From NCBI GenBank assembly GCA_020002185.1, contig CM034534.1:63172771-63236770 (forward strand): a DNA stretch of 64,000 nt, in the 5' to 3' direction. This DNA comes from Paraescarpia echinospica. Taxonomy: Eukaryota > Annelida > Polychaeta > Sabellida > Siboglinidae. A program made the translations under genes and the position numbers. The notes below the pieces were generated by a model. That model made no database searches, was not told where the DNA came from, and was given only the letters and a program-made list of their open reading frames with translations. Shown here one piece after another: positions 55,831 through 64,000 of the stretch; the first letter of the stretch is position 1, and every line of letters begins with the position of its first letter.

Positions 55831-57380
55831 GCTTACACAACACAAGGAGATATCTACGAACAGGGCATACTGGATCAAACTGCACACATACGTGTATGCT
55901 CACAACACGAACGCATGCATGCACACCTTCACTCTGTGGGTGTTAGACCCTCACAAGTCTGAATTAGCTGTTGCTCATGCATGCAACATGCAGACAGTGC
56001 TAGAACGTAAATACAACACTACTACGTACGTAGTTAAGGTGAAAACGTCACCCAGTCAGCATAAACAAGACACACTCTGTCACCCAGTCAGCATAAACAA
56101 GACACACACTGTCAACCAGCAACAGTCACAGTCACCTAATGAGCACTCCTCGACTCCAGTGGCTCCCTCTGCTGGTGTAGTACTATTAGAAATTTATTCG
56201 GTTATGCGCAAACGTGCATGTACACATAAGCACCAAAAACAAACATGCAGTGCACACTGATTGAAGTGAAGTAGTCTAGCCGATTGTTTATATTACATAA
56301 CAGGTCAAATGCAGCACAAGTGAAATCAACATATAAACAAGACAGCCATTCGTGGACACCGCTGAACGTATCTTAACAATGAGTGAGAACTTGAACCACT
56401 CATCTTTCTGGAACTCAGTGTGCCTTTGGTGATCACAGACGTACGGTCTGAAACAGGCAGGATAGCACTCAGCAGGATATATTTAAGATGCCAATACCAC
56501 CTAGATGGCCATGTAAAGGTGGTGTCCATATCAGGGGCTTAGCCAGAGACCCGTCTACCCATCTTCAAGACTGGGAGATGAGTGGCTAAGACTGGCAATT
56601 ACAACTGGTAAGACTGGTGGAATTTAGAGGGAACCAGCCGGCCACTAGAATAACTAATAGTTCCAAGTCTAGGGGGCTCACATCAATGACTATCATTGGC
56701 ACAACTGGTGGTGAAACAAATCGAATGGATCAGTATTAATTAAATAAATGGCTCATATGACACTGGTTTGTCATTGAAAAAACTAAACTGGCCAATAATG
56801 GCTGTGATTCACGTGAATGCCTTCCATGCAAGCCGTTCGCGCGCTAAAAGGTGCAATTTTGATTAATTCAAAACTGGCAAAAAATATTTCTGGGTAACGA
56901 CCTGGTCCAACTGGGTGGGTATGTACAGATACGAAGCAGGATAAGCCAGGTCACACAGGTGGGAGTTCTGGTGCTCACGAAATGTGTCTGAATTTCGCAC
57001 TGACTTAACTCCAACAGAAAGCTCTCATTCCAACATTTTGGGGAAATATATTTCATCAGAACTAGATCAAATTCTGGTCAAGTTCTGATTAAATATTTGT
57101 TACCCATACTTAATGTAACATTATTATTGTTTAATATATACTTACGTGTAAAACACAACTACTAAACAGTTATGTTGGGTGAATAAAGAATGTGGGCGCA
57201 TGCAAATGTGCCGATGTGGTTTGTAATTAGTGGGGCCAGTTCAAATTCATTAGAGCCAGATCCAAAAAAAAAATCTGGGTCAGTTCATTTTTTGTTAAGT
57301 TAAGACACTGTAATGACGAAAGAAAAAAATAAATAGAGAAAACAAAGGAGAAGGGAAATCAACCAGAAGCAAGGCTGATA
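55831..57380. other. No gene recognised
   Basis: Includes a two-copy ~34-bp duplication near 56048-56115 ('cacccagtcagcataaac') and otherwise unremarkable sequence. The 152-codon frame at 55802-56260 is repeat-derived and low complexity. Confidence 0.5.
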
Positions 57381-59040
57381 CACACATATGGACTGGAAAG
57401 GAAAGCAGCAAAGAGAGATGTTGATAAGTCGAGGAGTGACATGGAAGCAATGACTTGGAATTACCATCGTTTCTAGAAGGTAAAGTGGAGTTAGCCGATA
57501 TTACTCATACAAAGATGCAAACTGGGTTAAAAGAGATGGAGAAGGGGAGAGCACCTGGTACCGATGAGATGCGTGTTGAGATGGTACTCGTAGCAGGGGA
57601 GAGTGGAATCAGCTGGACAAAGAGGCTGCTGAATAAATGCATGAGGCCTGGTAAATACCAGAAGAGTGGTTGACAGTGTTAATTGTCCCAATATGGAAGA
57701 GGAATGGAGATGTGCAAGACCAAGGGAAGTACAAAGGCATTACACTTCTAAGTCACATCATGAAGCTGTTAGAGAGGATCCTGGATGGGAGGATTCGAAA
57801 GAGAGTAGAGCAGGAATTAGGTGAAGAACAACAGGGATTCAGAAAGGGCAGAAGGACGACGGATGCGATGTTTGTATTGAGACAGCTGATGAAGAGGTTG
57901 GAGATGCAAGGAAGAATAGCAGTGGGATTTGTGGACCTAGAGAAGGCCTACGACACAGTCCCAAGAAAGATGGTGATGACGACAGCGAGATGGACGGGAG
58001 TGCCATGGTGGAAGCAATGTATGAAAGAACAACAGGAAGAGTTGTGACTGGATCTGGGAGATTGGAAGAGTTTACAGTTAACATCGGTTTGAGGCAAGGA
58101 AGAGCCCTAAGCCCATTACTATTCATCATGATGAAGGAATTAATCAGCAGGAAGATCAGCACGAAGGATGTTCTCAGAACGATTATATATGCAGACGATC
58201 TGATCACAGTAGCAGAAAGTAAACAAGAGCTACAAGACACGTTGGATGAATGGAACAGGGTGTTCAAGAAACACGGACTGAGAATGCGCCTGGAGAAGAC
58301 ATAAGTGATGTGGATTGGACACCAGAGAGAGGAACTGGACATCAGGTTAGATGGAAAGCTAATTAACCAAGTGGACGGCTTTGCGTACCTTGGAGGAGTG
58401 GATACGGCGGGTGGACATTCAGATGTGGTGGTGCGGCGCCGAATACAAGCAGGAGCGAATGCTTGGAGAAAGGTAGAGGGAGTCATGATGTACAGAAAAA
58501 TATCGAAAACGCCGAAAGGGAAAGTCCTGAGAGTATGTGTTACACACTATAAATAATATGGTCTGGAGACAGTGGCGCTGATAGAACAACAACAACAACA
58601 GAAGCTGTAAGTGTGTGAGAACAAATGGGGTAGAAGAATAACAAGAATGAAGAAGGTAGACAGAAGAAGGACAAATGACCTGATAACAGAGGTTGGAATG
58701 CAATGCAACGTAACAGGAGGAATATTGAGAAGCCGGATGAAATGGACGGGCCACTTAGCTAGGATGGGTGACGGAAAAATAGCGATGAGAGCAGAAGCGG
58801 GACAACATAAAGGACACAGTAAAAGGGAAAGCCACAACTCAGATGGGAAAACGTGAGGTGGAACATGAGAAGATCAGGGGAGGATGAAAGATGGACAGAG
58901 GGAGCGATGGACAGAAAATTTTGGAAGAAAAAGACACAGCGAATGGTTCAGCTATACTGTACCTGACCCTCACCCACGTATAGCTTGGAACAAGGAGGAG
59001 AGCAACACCAAATGACGCCTCGGTGCAGAGTTCTTGCAAA
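57381..59040 (+). mobile_element. RTE/endonuclease-RT-type LINE, 5'-truncated, frameshifted
   Basis: Consecutive plus-strand frames encode the RT of the same broad group as the insertion at 43777: EKGRAPGTDEMRVEMV, GKYKGITLLSHIMKLLERIL, EQQGFRKGRRTTDAMFVLRQ, VGFVDLEKAYDTVPRKM, LRQGRALSPLLFIMM and IIYADDLITVAES (YADD catalytic pair). The C-terminal part has GFAYLGGVDTAGG and MKWTGHLARMGDGK. Frame breaks occur near 57670, 58040, 58304 and 58556. No endonuclease domain is visible upstream. Confidence 0.88.
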
Positions 59041-59517
59041 CCTTGTTTATTGCGAATGACGCCTCACAGCGCCTCGGTATCAGCGCAAGATTCGGGTCAG
59101 TAGCTTTTTTTGAAGGGCCAGTTACTTTTCAAATCTACAGGCCCCCTGGGCCAGTGGATATAAAACCTTAATGTGAAGGCCTGCAGAAGTTGCATATGTC
59201 AGATAACAATATCTTAAATATTAATAATAAAACACTGTAAATAATTTACAGACATCACTTGGTGCTCTCCACTTTGTTTCTGAAGATGTTGATTCTCGAT
59301 TTGTTATTTTTCATCAGAGTTTATTCATTTATTAAAATTTGAAATATCCCATGTATTGCGATGGAAAATAGTATGCAATATGTGAGATGTACAGTAAATT
59401 AATCTACAGGCACATGTTCTGTATATCATGTAAACCAGCGGTATTTAACCTGGGGGTAATTATCTAAAGTTAAGAACTCCGCTACAATCTGAGAGGATCT
59501 AATCAAGCCACGTTGAA

Positions 59518-59660
59518 GAATCGAGGCTCGTCCTTGCCGAGAAACAAGGGAGACAAATGAATTAGAATCGAGGCTCGTACTTGCCGAGAAACAAGGGAGA
59601 CAAATGAATTAGAATTGAGGCTCGGCCTTGCCGAGAAACAAGGGAGACAAATGAATTATA
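59518..59660. repeat. 47-bp tandem repeat, 3 units
   Basis: Unit 'agaatcgaggctcgtccttg' plus 'ccgagaaacaagggagacaa' plus 'atgaatt', three copies with one to three differences each. Confidence 0.95.
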
Positions 59661-59759
59661 TATAATTTTAGGACACGACTGTGAAAACTGAGTATCTGAG
59701 ACGAGCGAGGTTATTTTGGGATCAGGTCATTTTAGTTGCAGAAGTGTTAGCATACCCAT

Positions 59760-60103
59760 CAGGGGCGGATCCAGAAATCGTGTCTAGGGGGGCACAAAAC
59801 CTTCACTGGCGGCCGAATCAAATGGTGTAGTAGAAATGTTTACGCTGCCGCGCCGCCGTAATTTCAGGCGCTCCGCTGTTTTGGCTTGACTGGTCATATC
59901 TTCCGATATGACCAGTCGAGCCCGGGGAGGGGGGTGCTGTCAAAAATTAACATTTAGCTGTTCAAAATTAACATGAACGGGCACATCGTAAACGGCCTAG
60001 GGGAGGGCACGGTCGCGTGGACCCATAATAAAAGGTCTGCGAGCACGCCTAATTCCTAAAGTCTAGGGCAGCAAGTGCCCGAAGCACCCTGGATCCGCCC
60101 ATG
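59760..60103. mobile_element. 344-bp hAT-like MITE
   Basis: Ends are CAGGGGCGGATCCAG and CTGGATCCGCCCATG, inverted with one mismatch. The CAG-start TIR style is typical of hAT non-autonomous elements. I could not show a clean 8-bp target duplication. No coding capacity. Inside is a near-perfect hairpin (59888-59917). Confidence 0.65.
59888..59917. repeat. 13-bp perfect hairpin inside the MITE
   Basis: GACTGGTCATATC, loop TTCC, GATATGACCAGTC; extending outward gives GGCTT/GAGCC with one G-T pair, about 18 bp in total. Confidence 0.9.
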
Positions 60104-60169
60104 CCCATATATGCTTCGTGCTTCAAATGAATGATTCGTAACGTTGGTTATAAATTCGTGGTGTCGTCT

Positions 60170-60252
60170 AAAGGCGACTCTATGAAAAAAAGGACTTTAA
60201 GGGCGACTCTATGAAAGAGGACTTTAAAGGCGACTCTATGAAAGAGGGCTTT
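60170..60252. repeat. ~27-bp tandem repeat, 3 units
   Basis: 'ggcgactctatgaaa' followed by 'gaggactttaaa', three copies; the first has an A-run in place of 'g'. Confidence 0.9.
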
Positions 60253-60384
60253 CTTCCATTTTGAAGGATTGCTGATTACCAGGGGGACAGCAGTTATTAA
60301 CAGCAAAAATTGTCATGTTCTTGGAAGGACCACTAGTGTCCAAAATTTAAGGTGACGATGTCAGACCAAGAGACAACGTATTTA

Positions 60385-61987
60385 TAATAAAGGTGGGCTA
60401 TATTGAACATATTTTGGCCAATCAGCTGAACATTTCACATGCATATGCTGAATATTCTCACAGCTCAAGGATAATATCAATTCTACTCGATCTTACTGCG
60501 GCATTCGACACCGTGGATCACACCATGTTACTGCGGCATTCGACACCGTGGATCACACCATGTTACTGCGGCATTCGACACCGTGGATCACACCATGTTA
60601 CTGCAGCAGATGCATTCGATCGGCATACGAGGCCGGGTTCAAGCATGGCTGATGTCTTACTTGTCCAACAGGACGATGGCGATGAAAGTCGGCGGTGCCA
60701 TATCTCGTCACCAACAGCTTTGTTGTGGTGTGCCGCAGGGATCTGTTCTTGGGCCCCTGCTGTTCAATGTCTACTGAATGTCAATCAGCGTCATTTTCGC
60801 TAAACACAACGTTAACTATCACATGTACGCTGAGGATACACAACTCTACGCGGAATTTCCACGGGGACAACCCTGCGAGGTCGATGATGCTATCGAAAGA
60901 ATCCAGCGGTGAACCATTGACATCAAACTGTGGATGATTGACAAACACTTAATGCTAAACGAGGTCAACACAGAGACAATCGTCTTGTGTGCCCCTTTCT
61001 CTAAGCCTCCACGCATTATGGGACATAGGCGTCTTCATGGACAGCACTTTGTGTATGTCTACACAAGTCGCTCGCACGTGTCAGTCGGCTTATTTCCAGC
61101 TCCACAAGATCGCTAAAATCAAAAAGTGTTTAACAACCCATGCGTGCAAGACGACCGTACACACACTTGTTACTTCCAGACTGGATTATGGAATTGCTGT
61201 GCTTTTTGGAGTGAACGTGCGTTTAATCGCCTAATAACGAGACAACGCCGTCGCGACCATTAACACATTATGCCCACCCTCGTTACGCTTCACTGGCTCC
61301 CAGTCCAGTGCACTGATCTAAGCAATATTTTTAGATCAGTGGTCCAATGGCGCATCAACTACAATATTCTTCTGCTGACATACCGCGCGTTACACCATCT
61401 CGCGCCAGCGTACATTGTCTACTTGATCTCGCCGTATATACCAGGGCGCCGGCTTCGTTCCGCTGACAGCAATCTACTAACTGTGCCACGCTACGACATA
61501 GAACGACACGGTCGATGGGGCTTTCCCGTGACGGCACCGCGCCTTTGGAACGGTCTGCAGTTGTATATCCGTGACCCTGACTCTACTGAACTTTTTAAGT
61601 CTCAGTTAAAGACATATCTTTTCTAGAATGCATTTCAAGATTATTTATAAAAATATTTTCATTCTAATGTCACTGCATGGTTTATTTTATACTGCATTTT
61701 AATAAAAAAATTAATTTAATAACTTGATTGATTTTATAGTTCAATAGTTTAATTTTAGATAGTTAAGTCTAGTCAATATTTAGCCGATGCTTTATGTTAC
61801 AAGTTGCTAATTTACAAAATGTATATTTAAATTTTGCATTAGGTTCTTAATATATTATACTTTTATATGTAAAATAATTATTGTATTGTAGCGATCATGT
61901 TTTAACAATGTGGTATTTTAAGCGCCTTTGAACATTTCTTTTATATCCGGAGATATGGCGCTACATAAATAAAATATATTATTATTA
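60385..61987 (+). mobile_element. L2/CR1-group LINE, 3' part of RT to 3' end
   Basis: RT motifs ILLDLTAAFDTVDHTMLL (first catalytic Asp), IGIRGRVQAWLMSYLSNRT, CCGVPQGSVLGPLLFNVY; then SRLDYGIAVLFG, TLHWLPVQ, RALHHLAPAYIVYLI, RSADSNLLTVPR and APRLWNGLQLYIRD to LKTYLF at 61626, the standard C-terminus of this group. The 3' end is 'ggcgctacataaataaaata' followed by TTATTATTA, the L2-type microsatellite tail. A triplicated 35-bp segment and further frameshifts destroy the frame. Confidence 0.88.
60493..60597 (+). repeat. 35-bp segment in three tandem copies inside the RT
   Basis: 'ttactgcggcattcgacacc' plus 'gtggatcacaccatg' is present three times exactly. It covers the F-D-T-V-D-H motif. As 35 is not a multiple of three, the two extra copies shift the frame. 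Confidence 0.98.
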
Positions 61988-64000
61988 CAGGTTGCCTGTT
62001 CCAATCGCAGATCAAGTTTTTACCAACATGAAGTACAGGCTAATGAGGTATCGGTGTTCTCCAAATTGTCAACGCCATTTGAAGAAACGAAGAACAGTGT
62101 CCGTTTGATGATAATATCATGTCGCACATACTGTCCATGGAAGAGGCCATCCTTTGAAATTTCCAGGGTTGGGAACATTGTGAGCAGTGATATTAAACCA
62201 AGACTTTCAGGGTTCTGACTAGGTAAATTTCTGAAAAAAGTATGTGTTGAATACCTGTGTTACCCAAATCAGTCTAACAGAGCGCTTCAGTCCTCATCCC
62301 ACTGTATTCCTTGGAGGACTGGCATTTCTACAAGGATCTGATAGATTAAAACGAAGAAACACACACACATACACACGCGCGCGCGCGCACGCACGCACGC
62401 ACGCACTCAATCCTCGTCGGCATATAAGGCTTGTGTACAGCGCTTTAAGCATATACCGGTTACTGACGATACATCAGAATTTACCGTGTTTCAATCACGT
62501 AACCAAGAAGGAAATACACGAAAGAGCTACCAATCCTCGCATGGGACAACTTCGTCTGGTGCAAACAAATCCTAGATTAATAGATTCCATGACTCGTAGC
62601 GATGACGACATACTTCACAAGACATTCCTACACCTACAGGCTACAGCAGTCAGAAGGTACCAGCAACAAAGGTCGCATCAAAACAACATTAAAAATTATG
62701 CGAAATGAAGCATGAAGCGAACACTATTGAGGTTCCAAGGAATATAATTGGAACTCACTTGCACACGGAAGACCCACCTGACGAAAATCACGTTTTATAA
62801 TGAAATTATAATATAAAAAATTACTCTTATGCGCTAACATATTGATGGCTCTATATCGTGTTCATGCATCAAATTTCAATTCTATTGTAACTCATTACAG
62901 TACACAAAAATACAAATACAATTAAGACAAATCAAATATAATAGCATAATGAGAACAACAAGGGAAGAACATTATATAATGTTATACTCTCGCTGTTTTC
63001 ATACGGTGTGACAGTTATTTGTTTAATTTGAATGATTCTACTCGAATATTGTCTAATTATAAACATATAAGTAAAATATAATGTTTTAAATATTGGTTGG
63101 GTAAACAAATTTGGGCGACTGCAATGTTAGAATAAAATATTTATAATATATAATTATATAGAAATGAAATGATAATTACTTTTACAATAGAAACCGTCAG
63201 AATGTGTATCTTGAATGACACAGCATGTTATTGATAAACTATAGAATTGCATTCAGTTGAACGCACGCACGCATACACATACACACAAGAAACAAAATTT
63301 AAGTTAATAAATTACATAGAAAACGACAAAGTACATATGCTCTAATCACCAAATGCGGGTGAATCTTGAACAGTTATATTTCTGCGTAGATGTAAGCAAA
63401 CCCAGATGCAAGAAGAAAATCGTCAGGTCCCCACGGAACGACGCCTGGTGAATCACATACTCTACCGGTTCCTCCGTTCGTCCTCCAGGACTGCAGCCAT
63501 TGCTTGGCAATCATCTCCCGAGAGCCGCGGCCTCGGCTGCAGCTGTTCTCGGCCGCCCTCGCTCGACTCCATTTATCGGGCGGCGCGTGCGAGGTCGTCT
63601 TTTGCTTACTCCAGGGAATAGACCAGTTGCAAGTGTTCACATAATGATGCCAGACAGCTGTGTGCCGCCACCAAATGTACTTTCGACGCATCTTTGTCCG
63701 AGACCGTGGGTAGATGAACGACACAGTCGATCTATGTGTTAAAACTGCACTGAGGGAAACAATCTTCAGAAATCGATATATGGTTTAGATAAATCGATAG
63801 AAATCTTCAGAGCGTAGTAAACATTGACATGCTATAGAATGACACAGTAGCTAGTATTCTATAGTTTTCTATATCGTACAATATATTCTATAAACAAATA
63901 TTTCTGCCAATAACCTATAGAATAATCTCTAGATGTTATAGAAAACTACAAAATCCTACAGATGAAATACATTTGATCATATATTTACTCCGGATATATG
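61988..64000. other. No gene recognised to window end
   Basis: Contains a CA/CG microsatellite (62362-62406) and a GC-rich patch at 63420-63620 with short open frames on both strands but no recognisable protein. The last 300 bases are AT-rich with many 'ctatag' motifs. Confidence 0.5.
62362..62406. repeat. CA/CG/CACG microsatellite
   Basis: Runs 'acacacacacatacacacg', then 'cgcgcgcgcg', then 'cacg' x4. Alternating purine-pyrimidine, potential Z-DNA. Confidence 0.95.

Noticed and set aside
55802..56260. 152-codon open frame
   Set aside because: It starts in a degenerate minisatellite, includes a duplicated 34-bp segment and has no recognisable domain.
57839..58486. 215-codon minus-strand frame
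   Set aside because: Antisense shadow of the RT coding sequence on the plus strand.
62244..62708. 154-codon plus-strand frame
   Set aside because: It runs through a CA/CG microsatellite and shows no recognisable domain.
63374..63742. Overlapping frames on both strands in a GC-rich patch
   Set aside because: No family motif, no splice context and mutually overlapping; GC richness alone lengthens chance frames.

Overview
The window is animal genomic DNA: a spliced multi-exon gene, large AT-rich introns, non-LTR retrotransposons, a Penelope-like element, several DNA-transposon remnants and many minisatellites. The protein architecture (C-type lectin, LDLa, CUB, sushi), a CR1-type LINE with an esterase ORF1, and the Penelope element suggest a marine non-vertebrate bilaterian (lophotrochozoan or non-vertebrate deuterostome). 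The species cannot be named from sequence alone.

Layout. Positions 1-6960 and 36675-43643 are two direct copies of one ~7-kb segment. They are nearly identical, and I see one net length difference (a C-run). Each carries a decayed pogo/Tigger-type transposase whose reading frame runs through a proline-rich linker into an OTU-type cysteine-protease domain. Each also carries a plus-strand and a minus-strand fragment of one CR1-like LINE. Copy A ends at a 1000-base run of N (6961-7960). A nearly full-length plus-strand LINE of the same family lies at 7961-11745. The only gene I can call with confidence is on the minus strand at 12561-29840. It has 14 exons with perfectly compatible phases and encodes CTLD - LDLa - CUB - CUB - CUB - sushi - sushi - sushi, probably a secreted or cell-surface adhesion or recognition protein. 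Its first exon(s) and possibly its last are not identified.

Three introns of this gene contain unrelated minisatellites (38 bp, 33 bp and 42/40 bp units), and a fourth (29 bp) lies just upstream of the first visible exon. The 33-bp array is built from the exon-intron junction itself, so the true 5' splice site is followed by 17 further exact GTAAGT copies. Two copies of a ~750-bp foldback element sit in opposite orientation in two introns, bracketing four exons.

From 30.2 to 36.7 kb there is a CpG-dense promoter-like segment with a plausible two-exon non-coding plus-strand transcript, a ~170-bp tandem satellite, and a fragment of a DDE_4-type transposase. From 43.6 kb to the end the sequence is a transposon graveyard: a minus-strand CR1-like LINE split by a nested RT-element insertion with a 14-bp target-site duplication, a Penelope-like element with inverted terminal repeats, an RTE/endonuclease-RT-type LINE, an L2-type LINE, a hAT-like MITE and simple repeats. 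No RNA gene, CRISPR array or prokaryotic operon is present.

The most unusual signals are the splice-junction-derived minisatellite, the pogo-OTU fusion, and the clustering of several young minisatellites in and beside a single gene.
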